Shown: piece after piece, positions 51,906-60,020 of the stretch
Position numbering within the stretch: position 1 is the first letter of the stretch
Layout of the letters: the number at the start of each line of letters is the position of its first letter
NCBI GenBank assembly: GCA_050173345.1
Contig: JBFXKW010000002.1
Span: 186,001 to 250,000 of the forward strand
DNA from: SHWC01 sp050173345
GTDB lineage: Bacteria; Pseudomonadota; Alphaproteobacteria; UBA828
DNA length: 64,000 nucleotides
Direction: 5' to 3'
The notes under the pieces: model-generated
Told to the model about the DNA's origin: nothing
Databases searched by the model: none
The model's input: the letters and a program-made list of their open reading frames with translations, nothing else
Position numbers and translations under genes: made by a program

Positions 51906-53771
51906 ATGGTCTCCCTCGAACGCGAAGCCCGCGAGACGCCGAAAGCCCAGGGCTCCCACCTGAAGACGATCGGCACCCTGCTCCCCTATCTGTGGCCGAA
52001 GGGGAACACGGAGCTGCGCGCCCGCGTGGTCATCGCGCTCGGGCTGCTCGTGCTCGCCAAGATCGCCAATGTCTACGTGCCGATCCTCTACAAGGGACTG
52101 GTCGACGCACTCTCAGGCGAGGCGCAGGCCGCGCTCGTCATCCCGATCGGGCTGCTCATCGGCTACGGCGTGCTGCGCGTCGCCTCGATCGCGTTCGCCG
52201 AACTGCGCGACGCCGTGTTCGCCAAGGTGGGCGAGCGCGCCATCCGCACCGTCTCGCTCAGGGTGTTCGAGCACCTGCACCAGCTTTCGCTGCGCTTCCA
52301 CCTGGAGCGACGCACCGGCGGCCTGAGCCGCGCCATCGAGCGCGGCACCAAGGGCATCGAGTTCGTACTTACCTTCATGACCTTCAACGTGCTGCCGACG
52401 CTGGTCGAGATCGCCATGGTGTGCGGCATCCTGTGGGGGCTCTACGGCGTCGCCTATGCCGCGGTGACCTTCGGCACCATCGCGATCTACATCGCCTTCA
52501 CGCTGGGCGTCACCGAGTGGCGCATCAAATATCGCCGGCGCATGAACGAGAAGGATTCGGAGGCCAACACCAAGGCGATCGACTCGCTGCTCAACTACGA
52601 GACGGTCAAGTATTTCGGCAACGAGCTCCACGAGGCGCGCCGCTTCGACGAATCGCGGCAGGCCTACGAGCTTGCCGCGGTCAGCTCCAAGGCCTCGCTC
52701 TCGCTGCTCAACATCGGCCAGGGCATGATCATCGCGGCCGGCGTCACCGTGCTCATGCTGATGGCCGGCATCGAGGTGACCAAGGGCACGATGACGGTGG
52801 GCGATTTCGTGCTGGTCAACACCTACCTGATCCAGCTCTACATCCCGCTCAACTTCCTCGGCTTCGTCTATCGCGAGATGAAGCAGTCGCTGACCGACAT
52901 GGAAGCGATGTTCAACCTGATCGAGGTGAACGTCGAGGTGAAGGACAAGCCGGACGCGCCGCCGCTGAAGGACGGGCCGGGCGAGATCCGCTTCGACCAT
53001 GTCTGCTTCAGCTACGAGCCGCGCCGGCGCATCCTGGACGACGTCTCGTTCACCGTCTCGCCGGGCTCGACGCTCGCGGTGGTCGGCGCGAGCGGCGCCG
53101 GCAAATCCACCATCTCGCGCATCCTGTTCCGCTTCTACGATATCGAGAGCGGCCGGGTGACGATCGACGGCCAGGACATACGCGACGTGCAGCAGGCCTC
53201 GCTGCGCGCGGCGATCGGCATCGTCCCGCAGGACACCGTGCTGTTCAACGACACCATCTACTACAACATCGCCTATGGCCGGCCGGACGCGACGCGCGAA
53301 TCGGTCGAGGCGGCGGCCCGCCACGCCCATATCCACGATTTCATCAGCGGCCTGCCCGACGGCTACGACACCATGGTGGGCGAGCGCGGCCTCAAGCTCT
53401 CGGGCGGCGAGAAGCAGCGCGTCGCGATCGCCCGCACCATCCTCAAGAACCCACGCATCCTGCTGTTCGACGAGGCGACCTCGGCGCTCGATTCCAAGAC
53501 CGAGAAGGAGATTCAGAGAAGCCTCGCCGAGGTTTCGGCCGACCGCACCACGATCGTGATCGCGCACCGGCTTTCGACCGTGGTGGACGCCGACCGCATC
53601 ATCGTGCTCGACAATGGCGAGATCGTGGAGAGCGGCCGGCACGCCGAGCTGCTCGCCCGCGACGGCCGCTATGCGGAGATGTGGCGGCGCCAGCAGGAGA
53701 CCGCCGAGCTCCAGGCCCACCTCCAGGAGGTGCTCGAGGCCGAGGAGGCCGTGGAGCACGCTCCGCCTTAG
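51906..53771 (+). CDS. Atm1/HMT1-type ABC exporter (fused permease-ATPase)
   Basis: A 621-aa half-transporter with six membrane helices in residues 25-320 and an ATPase domain in 350-600. Walker A is GASGAGKST, the signature is LKLSGGEKQRVAIART, Walker B is ILLFDEATSALD, and the H-loop is IAHRLST. The membrane part has the features of the Atm1/ABCB7 group, including RIKYRRRMNEKDSEANTKAIDSLLNYETVKYF, the family glutathione-binding region. Bacterial members export glutathione-metal or glutathione-sulfur species. It is monocistronic in appearance. Confidence 0.94.
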   Translation: MVSLEREARETPKAQGSHLKTIGTLLPYLWPKGNTELRARVVIALGLLVLAKIANVYVPILYKGLVDALSGEAQAALVIPIGLLIGYGVLRVASIAFAELRDAVFAKVGERAIRTVSLRVFEHLHQLSLRFHLERRTGGLSRAIERGTKGIEFVLTFMTFNVLPTLVEIAMVCGILWGLYGVAYAAVTFGTIAIYIAFTLGVTEWRIKYRRRMNEKDSEANTKAIDSLLNYETVKYFGNELHEARRFDESRQAYELAAVSSKASLSLLNIGQGMIIAAGVTVLMLMAGIEVTKGTMTVGDFVLVNTYLIQLYIPLNFLGFVYREMKQSLTDMEAMFNLIEVNVEVKDKPDAPPLKDGPGEIRFDHVCFSYEPRRRILDDVSFTVSPGSTLAVVGASGAGKSTISRILFRFYDIESGRVTIDGQDIRDVQQASLRAAIGIVPQDTVLFNDTIYYNIAYGRPDATRESVEAAARHAHIHDFISGLPDGYDTMVGERGLKLSGGEKQRVAIARTILKNPRILLFDEATSALDSKTEKEIQRSLAEVSADRTTIVIAHRLSTVVDADRIIVLDNGEIVESGRHAELLARDGRYAEMWRRQQETAELQAHLQEVLEAEEAVEHAPP

Positions 53772-53800
53772 AACGTCTCCCGCTCAAATCGAATCGCTTC

Positions 53801-53842
53801 GATCGGTGAATCACGCTCTAATCGGCGCGCGATTCACCGATC
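53801..53842. repeat. Degenerate copy of the two-hairpin repeat (hairpin B half)
   Basis: GATCGGTGAATC (53801-53812) and GATTCACCGATC (53831-53842) form a 12-bp perfect stem. The segment GATCGGTGAATCACGCTCTA matches the right arm of hairpin B at 61315-61332 (GATCGGTGAATCGTGCTC). An ATCGAA/TTCGAT stem sits just upstream (53788-53802). It lies between the ABC exporter and the GDT1 gene. Confidence 0.65.
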
Positions 53843-53908
53843 GGCTAGAACCGCTCGCGCCCCGGCCGAAGCCCCGCCCAAGACAGAACCAGAAGCAGCG
53901 AAGCCCCC

Positions 53909-54529
53909 ATGGAAGCCTTCTTCGTCTCGATCGGAACCATCGCCCTCGCCGAGCTGGGCGACAAGACGATGCTGCTCGCCCTCGCGCTCGCCGCGCGCTA
54001 CCGGGCGCCGCTGCAGATCATTCTCGGCATCCTGATCGCGACGCTCGCCAACCACGCGCTCGCCGGCGCGCTCGGCGCCTGGGTGCAGGACGCCGTGCCG
54101 CCGGACGTGCTGCGCTATATCGTGGGCGGCGTCTTCATCGCGCTCGGGCTCTGGATGCTGATCCCCGACAAGCCGACGGCGCGCACCTTCGGCGAGGACC
54201 TCGGCCCGCTGATCGCCACCATCATCAGCTTCTTCATCGCCGAGATGGGCGACAAGACCCAGATCGCGACGCTTGCACTGGCGAGCCACTCCTACAGCCT
54301 GCTGCTCGTCATCATCGGCACGACGATCGGCATGCTGATCGTCAACATCCCGGTCGTCTATCTCGGCAATTTTGCCAGCACCTATCTCCCGCTCGGGCTG
54401 ATCCGCGGCCTCGCCGTCGCGGTCTTCATCATCATCGGGGCGCTGATCCTGAGCGGCGTGGGCGTCGGGCTGATGCCCGAGAGCGCGCCGCCGCCGAGCG
54501 AAGCCGCGCCTGAACCGACGGGCTCCTGA
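53909..54529 (+). CDS. GDT1/TMEM165-family cation transporter (UPF0016)
   Basis: A 206-aa six-helix membrane protein of the Mn2+/Ca2+ transporter family GDT1. The two diagnostic motifs are ELGDKT at 15-20 and EMGDKT at 112-117, one in each half of the internal repeat. In bacteria the family is linked to Mn2+ export or homeostasis (MneA/MntX type). The direction and ion are not proven here. The C-terminus is a short Pro/Ser tail. Its last 98 nt overlap the convergent AlkD gene. Confidence 0.93.
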   Translation: MEAFFVSIGTIALAELGDKTMLLALALAARYRAPLQIILGILIATLANHALAGALGAWVQDAVPPDVLRYIVGGVFIALGLWMLIPDKPTARTFGEDLGPLIATIISFFIAEMGDKTQIATLALASHSYSLLLVIIGTTIGMLIVNIPVVYLGNFASTYLPLGLIRGLAVAVFIIIGALILSGVGVGLMPESAPPPSEAAPEPTGS

Positions 54530-55181
54530 GCTCGCGCAAGGCATCGCTCGCGACCCAGCGCGCCGTGCCACCGCGCTTCGCGATCCGCTCCGCGGCACGG
54601 ATCGCGGCGGCGTTGAGCGCGGCGTTGCGCTTGCCGATCTGGCGCAACGCCCAGTTGACCGACTTCCGTACCATCGGGCTCGGATCGCCAGAGGCCACCT
54701 CGATCAGCGGCAAGTAGGCCGCGAAGCGATCATCGCCCGCCGCCTTGTCGTGGACCGCCAGCACGGCGATCAGGCTGAACGCGGCGCGGCGCACGAACTC
54801 CCGCTCATGAGCCTGCCAGCGCGCCGCCAGCTCGTGCGCGAACGGCAGATGGCGAAACAGGTTGAGGCAGCATTGATCGCACAAATCCCAGGACCGGAAG
54901 TCCAACGCCCAGGCCTCGGCGTCCGCGGCGTTCAGGCGCGCCGGATCGGCGATCATACCGGCGAGCAGCCGCGCATCGTGGATGCCGCTCGCCCATAGTT
55001 CGCCCGCAAGCGCGTGGTCCCGCCCGATCTCGCGCGCGAGCCGGCGCAGCGCCGGCACCGCCACCCCGAATGCGTTCGACGTGTCGATGCCGTAGCGCGC
55101 CATATGGGGCAGCGCCGCCGGGCGGCCGAGCACCCTCAGGCGAGCCACGACTTCTTCGGCCTGCACGACGGCCTCCCTCAT
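54432..55181 (-). CDS. AlkD-like DNA alkylation repair protein
   Basis: A 249-aa HEAT-repeat protein of the DNA alkylation repair family (COG4912), which removes bulky or cationic alkyl bases without flipping them. The start is the ATG complementary to 55179-55181. Helical repeats are clear: GVAVPALRRLAREIGRDHALAGELWASGIHDARLLAGMIADP, then SWDLCDQCCLNLF, then VRKSVNWALRQIGKRN. The conserved Trp and Asp residues in DFRSWDLCDQ mark the lesion-binding face. The last 30 residues are Arg/Ser-rich and overlap the GDT1 gene, so their relevance is doubtful. Confidence 0.9.
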   Translation of the reverse strand: MREAVVQAEEVVARLRVLGRPAALPHMARYGIDTSNAFGVAVPALRRLAREIGRDHALAGELWASGIHDARLLAGMIADPARLNAADAEAWALDFRSWDLCDQCCLNLFRHLPFAHELAARWQAHEREFVRRAAFSLIAVLAVHDKAAGDDRFAAYLPLIEVASGDPSPMVRKSVNWALRQIGKRNAALNAAAIRAAERIAKRGGTARWVASDALRELRSPSVQARLRSAAARSRASARRPRRSGSAPR

Positions 55182-55272
55182 GCCCGCGCCTATCCTGAGC
55201 CCGCCGGCGGATCGGGTCCATCGTCGCCTCTGCCGCGAGACGGTCGCAGGCCGGTTTGATAGTCTCGCGGCC

Positions 55273-56319
55273 ATGACCGAGCCGTCGAGCGCAGCCCCGC
55301 CCGCCCTGTCGCCTGCCGCCGCCGCGATCCGGGGCGGCGACCGGCGGGCGCTCGCGCGCGCCATCACGCTGATCGAATCCTCGCGCGCCGACCACCGCGC
55401 CGAGGCCGAGGCGCTGCTCGCCGAACTGCTGCCCCATAGCGGCGAGGCGATCCGCATCGGCATCTCGGGCGCGCCGGGGGTCGGCAAGTCGACCTTCATC
55501 GAGGCGTTCGGCCTTCACGCCATCGACATCGGCCGGCGGCTCGCGGTGCTCGCGGTCGACCCGTCGAGCGCGCGCTCCGGCGGCTCGATCCTCGGCGACA
55601 AGACCCGGATGGAGCGGCTCGCCAGCCGCGACGCCGTCTATATCCGGCCTTCGCCGGCGCGCGGCCAGCTCGGCGGCGTGGCGCGGCGCACGCGGGAGGC
55701 CATGCTGCTCTGCGAAGCGGCCGGCTACGACCTCGTCATGATCGAGACCGTCGGCGTCGGCCAGTCCGAGATGGCGGTCGCCGGCATGGTCGACCTGTTC
55801 CTGCTGCTGATCGCGCCGGGCGGCGGCGACGAATTACAGGGGGTCAAGCGCGGCATCTTGGAGGTCGCCGACCTCGTCGTCGTCACCAAGGCGGACGGCG
55901 CGCTGGAGGAGACCGCGCGCCACACCGAGGCGGACTACCGCTCGGCGCTCTCCCTGATGCGGCCGAACTCGCCGCACTGGACGCCGCGCGTGATGGCCTG
56001 CTCGGCGCTCGAGGGCCGCGGCCTGGAGGCGATCTGGCAGGCGGTGCTCGAGCATCACACGGCGCTCTCGAAGCCAAGCGCGCTCGCCGAGAAGCGGGCC
56101 GACCAAGCGCGTGCCTGGCTGTGGAGCGAGGTGCAGGACGGCCTGATCGCGGCGCTCGAGGACGAGCCGCGCATCGCGGCGCTCGCCGCCAGCCTCGAAA
56201 GCGCGGCCGAGGCGGGCCGCGCCCTGCCGCCGGCCGCCGCCCGCGAGATCGTTAACGCCTTCCTCCACCGCCCGCCGGTGCCTGCCAAGAAGCCCGGCAA
56301 GGCCGGGCCGAAGGCTTGA
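55273..56319 (+). CDS. meaB: Methylmalonyl-CoA mutase-associated GTPase MeaB (G-protein chaperone)
   Basis: A 348-aa G3E-family GTPase that gates cofactor loading into methylmalonyl-CoA mutase and prevents its inactivation. The ATG at 55273 gives MTEPSSAAPPAL. The P-loop GAPGVGKST is at 66-74, followed by AVDPSSARSGGSILGDKTRM (a MeaB hallmark). The ETVGVGQSE motif of switch II and the TKAD guanine-recognition motif follow. It belongs functionally with the mutase gene at 48755, though four unrelated genes intervene. Confidence 0.95.
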   Translation: MTEPSSAAPPALSPAAAAIRGGDRRALARAITLIESSRADHRAEAEALLAELLPHSGEAIRIGISGAPGVGKSTFIEAFGLHAIDIGRRLAVLAVDPSSARSGGSILGDKTRMERLASRDAVYIRPSPARGQLGGVARRTREAMLLCEAAGYDLVMIETVGVGQSEMAVAGMVDLFLLLIAPGGGDELQGVKRGILEVADLVVVTKADGALEETARHTEADYRSALSLMRPNSPHWTPRVMACSALEGRGLEAIWQAVLEHHTALSKPSALAEKRADQARAWLWSEVQDGLIAALEDEPRIAALAASLESAAEAGRALPPAAAREIVNAFLHRPPVPAKKPGKAGPKA

Positions 56320-56350
56320 CGCGCGCGGCATAACGGGCTACACGGTGCGC

Positions 56351-56397
56351 CCCCGGGCTTCGGCCAGAGGCCGGCCGGGGCTAGTCGTGCCGGCCGG
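56351..56397 (+). promoter_or_regulatory. Structured leader upstream of rpmB
   Basis: One hairpin pairs CCCCGG (56351-56356) with CCGGGG (56375-56380), with an inner CGGCC/GGCCG stem and an AGA loop. A second pairs CCGGCCGG (56371-56378) with CCGGCCGG (56390-56397). They share bases and cannot form together. The region lies 24-70 nt before the rpmB start, where ribosomal-protein leaders are found. Any regulatory use is inferred. Confidence 0.4.
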
Positions 56398-56420
56398 TCG
56401 AAGGCCGCGAGGAGAGCATC

Positions 56421-56723
56421 ATGTCGCGCCGCTGCGAGCTGACCGGCACGGGCGTGCTGGCCGGGAACAATGTGAGCCACGCCCACAACAAGACCCGCCG
56501 GCGCTATCTGCCCAATCTGCAGCCGATCTCGTTCCTGAGCGATGCGCTGGGCAGCTCGCTGCGCCTGCGCGTCACCACCCGCGCGATCCGAACCGTCGAG
56601 CGCCATGGCGGCATCGACGGCTATCTGCTCGCGGCCAAGGACGACAAGCTCTCGGCACGCGCGCAGCGCTACAAGCGCAAGATCGCCAAGGTCCGCGACG
56701 AGGCCGAGGCGAAGGCCGGCTGA
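56421..56723 (+). CDS. rpmB: 50S ribosomal protein L28
   Basis: A 100-aa ribosomal protein: MSRRCELTGTGVLAGNNVSHAHNKTRRRYLPNLQ is the family signature. The C-terminal extension of about 20 residues (YKRKIAKVRDEAEAKAG) is typical of alphaproteobacterial L28. A GAGGAGAG ribosome site precedes the ATG. It stands alone here, without the rpmG neighbour seen in enterobacteria. Confidence 0.97.
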   Translation: MSRRCELTGTGVLAGNNVSHAHNKTRRRYLPNLQPISFLSDALGSSLRLRVTTRAIRTVERHGGIDGYLLAAKDDKLSARAQRYKRKIAKVRDEAEAKAG

Positions 56724-56747
56724 GCACGCCGGCGACCTTTCTTCTCA

Positions 56748-56862
56748 TTCGTCGTCCTCCGGCAAGCTGCCGGCGCAAGCCGGCGGCGCGACCGGGGGAC
56801 CCATAGAGCCGCAGAGCAGGTGGAACCATGGATGGCCCGGTCAAGCCGGGCCATGACGGGAA
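56748..56862. repeat. Palindromic intergenic repeat, GGCTTGAC family (copy e)
   Basis: The left half CGTCGTCCTCCGGCAAGCTG leads through a variable GC-rich middle to GACCGGGGGACCCATAG. The right half is ATGGATGGCCCGGTCAAGCC, followed by GGGCCATGACGG. It sits between rpmB and the queuosine transporter gene. Confidence 0.75.
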
Positions 56863-56922
56863 GAGAAAAGCCCCACCCGCCTCGCCTTGCCATCGTTCGG
56901 CCGCTTCGCCATAGTCCGCGCC

Positions 56923-57516
56923 ATGCCGGCCCTTGCCCTTCATCCCGCGCGGTCGCTCCTGCTGCCGATCCTCGCGATGATCGTGGTCATCGCGGTCTCG
57001 AACGTCGCGGTGCAGTACCCGATCAACGACTGGCTGACCTGGGGCGCCTTCACCTACCCGCTCACCTTCCTGGTCAGCGACCTGACCAACCGCGCCCAGG
57101 GGCCGGCGCGGGCGCGGCTGGTCGCCTATGCCGGCTTTCCCGTCGGCATCGGGCTCTCGATCCTGGTCTCGCACCTCTGGGGCCTCGAGACCTGGTCGGC
57201 CGTGCGCGTCGCGCTCGCCTCGGGCTTCGCCTTCCTGTGCGGCCAGCTGCTCGACATCACGGTGTTCAACTGGCTCAGGCGGCAGTCCTGGTGGCGCGCG
57301 CCGCTGTTCGCGTCCGTGCTCGCCTCGGCGCTCGATACCGTCATCTTCTTCTCGGCGGCCTTCGCCTTCACCGGCCTGCCCTGGCTGACCTGGGCCTATG
57401 GCGATTTCGGCGTCAAGCTCGGCATGGCGGTGTGCCTGCTGGCGCCGTTCCGGATGCTGATGCCGCTCATGGCGCCGGCCCTCTACCAGCCGGCGCGCCC
57501 TGTCCAGGGCGGCTGA
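56923..57516 (+). CDS. yhhQ: Queuosine precursor transporter (YhhQ/VUT family)
   Basis: A 197-aa integral membrane protein with about six helices, of the YhhQ/COG1738 family that imports preQ0/preQ1 for queuosine synthesis. The family motif is ISNVAVQYPINDWLTWGAFTYPLTFLVSDLTNRAQGP. FAFLCGQLLDITVFNWLRR and ALDTVIFFSAAF are also typical. The start at 56923 is used, and the in-frame ATG at 56887 is possible. Its stop overlaps the upp start by 1 nt. Confidence 0.92.
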   Translation: MPALALHPARSLLLPILAMIVVIAVSNVAVQYPINDWLTWGAFTYPLTFLVSDLTNRAQGPARARLVAYAGFPVGIGLSILVSHLWGLETWSAVRVALASGFAFLCGQLLDITVFNWLRRQSWWRAPLFASVLASALDTVIFFSAAFAFTGLPWLTWAYGDFGVKLGMAVCLLAPFRMLMPLMAPALYQPARPVQGG

Positions 57517-58196
57517 TGTCGATCGCCGAGAACCTTGCCGCCGAGCTCGCGCGGGCCAAGGCGTTTCCCAACCTCAATCTGGTCCATCATCCGCTGGTCA
57601 GGCACAAGCTCAGCCTGCTGCGCGACCGGCAGACGCCGACCAGCCAGTGGCGCCAGCTCATCCGCGAGATCGCGCTCCTGATCGGCTACGAGATCACCCG
57701 CCGGCTCGACCTCAAGACGAGCCGGATCGAGACCCCGATCACCGCGATGGACGCGCCGGTGCTCGCCCAGCTCATGCCGGCCGTGGTGCCCATCCTGCGC
57801 GCCGGGCTCGGCATGGCGGAAGGACTCGTCGAGCTGCTGCCGACCGCGCCGATCGGCCATATCGGCCTCTATCGCGACCACGCGACCAACCGCCCGGTCG
57901 AATACTATGTGCGGCTGCCCGAGGCCAAGGACCGGCTGTTCATCCTGGTCGACCCCATGCTCGCGACCGGCTACTCGGCGGCGCATGCGGTCGACGTGCT
58001 CAACGCCCACAACATCGGTGACCACAACATCCGCTTCATGGCGCTGGTCACCGCGCCCGAGGGCATGCGCGTCTTCAACGAGACGCATCCGAGCGTGCAG
58101 GTCTGGGCCGCCTCGCTCGACGAGCGGCTCAACGAAAAGGCCTACATCGTCCCCGGCCTCGGCGACGCCGGCGACCGCCTGTTCGGGACGGAGTGA
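57516..58196 (+). CDS. upp: Uracil phosphoribosyltransferase
   Basis: A 226-aa enzyme that makes UMP from uracil and PRPP. It starts at an ATG sharing one base with the previous stop. The family opening is LVHHPLVRHKLSLLRDRQT, followed by VVPILRAGLGMAEGLVELLP. The PRPP loop is LVDPMLATGYSAA, where the usual GGS is changed to GYS, and the ending GLGDAGDRLFGTE is standard. It is slightly longer at the N-terminus than E. coli Upp (208 aa). It is co-transcribed with yhhQ. Confidence 0.93.
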   Translation: MSIAENLAAELARAKAFPNLNLVHHPLVRHKLSLLRDRQTPTSQWRQLIREIALLIGYEITRRLDLKTSRIETPITAMDAPVLAQLMPAVVPILRAGLGMAEGLVELLPTAPIGHIGLYRDHATNRPVEYYVRLPEAKDRLFILVDPMLATGYSAAHAVDVLNAHNIGDHNIRFMALVTAPEGMRVFNETHPSVQVWAASLDERLNEKAYIVPGLGDAGDRLFGTE

Positions 58197-58207
58197 ATCC
58201 GTAACGT

Positions 58208-58303
58208 TCGTCATTGCCGGGCTTGACCCGGCAATCCAGAAATCCGTCGGAACCGCTGTGCCGCTGCCCCTGGATGGCCCGGTCAAGCCGGGCCATGACG
58301 ACT
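58208..58303. repeat. Palindromic intergenic repeat, GGCTTGAC family (copy c)
   Basis: GTCATTGCCGGGCTTGACCC (58210-58229) followed by GGCAATCCAG forms one arm. CTGGATGGCCCGGTCAAGCC followed by GGGCCATGACGA forms the inverted right arm. It separates the convergent upp and pntB genes and could serve as a terminator for both. Confidence 0.82.
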
Positions 58304-58314
58304 AGGGGACACCC

Positions 58315-59706
58315 CTACGCCTGCAGCGCCTTGACGATTTCCTCGACCATCTTCTTGGCGTCGCCGAACAGCATCATGGTGTTCTCCTTGTAGAACACCG
58401 GGTTGTCGATGCCGGCATAGCCCGGCGCGAGCGAGCGCTTGACGAACAGCACGGTCTTGGCGCGCTCCACGTCGAGGATCGGCATGCCGGCGATCGGGCT
58501 CTGCGGATCGGTCTTGGCCAAGGGGTTGGTCACGTCGTTGGCGCCGATCACGAAGGCGACGTCGGTGCTCGAGAACTCGCTGTTGATGTCGTCGAGCTCG
58601 AACACCTCGTCATAGGAGACGTTGGCCTCGGCGAGCAGCACGTTCATGTGGCCGGGCATGCGCCCCGCCACCGGGTGGATCGCGTAGCGCACCTCGACGC
58701 CCTGCTTCTTCAGAAGATCGGCCATCTCGCGCACCGCGTGCTGCGCCTGGGCAACCGCGAGGCCATAGCCCGGCACGATGATCACCGAGCCCGCGTTCGA
58801 CATGATGAAGGCGGCATCGTCCGCGCTGCCCGACTTCACCGTCTTGTCCTTGGCGGCGCCGGTATCGGTCTGCGCGGTGGCGCCGAAGCCGCCCATGATC
58901 ACGCTGATGAACGAGCGGTTCATCGCCCGGCACATGATGTAGGAGAGGATCGCGCCGGAGGAGCCGACCAGCGCGCCGACGATGATCAGCACCGTGTTCT
59001 CGAGCGTGAAGCCGATGCCAGCCGCGGCCCAGCCCGAATAGGAATTGAGCATCGAGATCACGACCGGCATGTCGGCGCCGCCGATCGGCACGATCAGCAT
59101 GACGCCGAAGACCAGCGCGAGCACCGTCATGATCCAGAACACCGTGGGCGACTGGGTGAAGCAGAACACGATGACCAGCGCGACGATGCCGAGCAGCAGG
59201 CAGAGGTTGAGCAGGTGCTGGCCCCTGAAGACCAGCGGCGTGCCGGTCATCAGCTCCTGCAGCTTGGCGAAGGCGATGATCGAGCCCGAGAAGGTGAGCG
59301 CGCCGATCACGACGCCGATCGACATCTCGATGCGGCTGATCAGGCGGATGCCATCCGCGTCGGCGATGCCGAAGACGCCCGGGCTGTAGAGCGCGGCGCC
59401 GGCGACCAGCACGGCGGCAAGCCCGACCAGGCTGTGGAAGCCGGCGACGAGCTGCGGCATCGCCGTCATCTTGATGCGGAGCGCGATCACGGTGCCGATC
59501 AGGCCGCCGACGCCGATGCCGATCGCGATCCAGAGATAGTCCTCGACCGTCGATTGCGCGAGCGTGGTGCCGATCGCGATCATCATGCCGGCGATGCCAA
59601 ACAGGTTGCCCTGCCGTGCCGAGCGCGGCGAAGAGAGGCCGCGCAGCGCCATGATGAAGAGGACGCCCGCGATCAGATAGAGGATCGCGGCGAGGTTGGC
59701 TGACAT
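58315..59706 (-). CDS. pntB: NAD(P) transhydrogenase subunit beta
   Basis: A 463-aa subunit with an N-terminal membrane region of about nine helices. A C-terminal NADP(H)-binding domain follows (SVIIVPGYGLAVAQAQHAVREMADLLKKQGVEVRYAIHPVAGRMPGHMNVLLAEANV). GANDVTNPLAKTDPQSPIAGMPILDVE and VFVKRSLAPGYAGIDNPVFY are diagnostic. It works with the two alpha polypeptides to couple hydride transfer from NADH to NADP+ with proton movement across the inner membrane. It is the third gene of the operon. Confidence 0.96.
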   Translation of the reverse strand: MSANLAAILYLIAGVLFIMALRGLSSPRSARQGNLFGIAGMMIAIGTTLAQSTVEDYLWIAIGIGVGGLIGTVIALRIKMTAMPQLVAGFHSLVGLAAVLVAGAALYSPGVFGIADADGIRLISRIEMSIGVVIGALTFSGSIIAFAKLQELMTGTPLVFRGQHLLNLCLLLGIVALVIVFCFTQSPTVFWIMTVLALVFGVMLIVPIGGADMPVVISMLNSYSGWAAAGIGFTLENTVLIIVGALVGSSGAILSYIMCRAMNRSFISVIMGGFGATAQTDTGAAKDKTVKSGSADDAAFIMSNAGSVIIVPGYGLAVAQAQHAVREMADLLKKQGVEVRYAIHPVAGRMPGHMNVLLAEANVSYDEVFELDDINSEFSSTDVAFVIGANDVTNPLAKTDPQSPIAGMPILDVERAKTVLFVKRSLAPGYAGIDNPVFYKENTMMLFGDAKKMVEEIVKALQA

Positions 59707-59718
59707 CGCGACGTTCCC

Positions 59719-60018
59719 CTATTTCTTCTTCTTGAACATCTGGAGCATGCGCTGGGTCACCGTGAAGCCGCCGAAGATGTTGACCGCGGCCAAGCCGACC
59801 GCGATGCCGCCGAAGACCTTGGCGATGCCGCCCTCAAGGGGCGTCGCCGCGAGCAGCGCGCCTACGATGATCACGCTCGAGATCGCGTTGGTCACCGACA
59901 TGAGCGGCGTGTGCAGCGCCGGCGTGACGCTCCACACCACGTAGTAGCCGACGAACACCGCGAGCACGAATATGGTGATCGAGATGATCAGCGGATGGAC
60001 ATGGACGAGTTGTTCCAT
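59719..60018 (-). CDS. pntAb: NAD(P) transhydrogenase subunit alpha part 2
   Basis: A 99-aa membrane polypeptide with three or four helices: FVLAVFVGYYVVWSVTPALHTPLMSVTNAISSVIIVGAL is the family motif. In enterobacteria this is the C-terminus of PntA, whereas here it is a separate gene, as in Rhodospirillum rubrum. It lies 2 nt after pntAa and 12 nt before pntB. Confidence 0.95.
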   Translation of the reverse strand: MEQLVHVHPLIISITIFVLAVFVGYYVVWSVTPALHTPLMSVTNAISSVIIVGALLAATPLEGGIAKVFGGIAVGLAAVNIFGGFTVTQRMLQMFKKKK

Positions 60019-60020
60019 GC

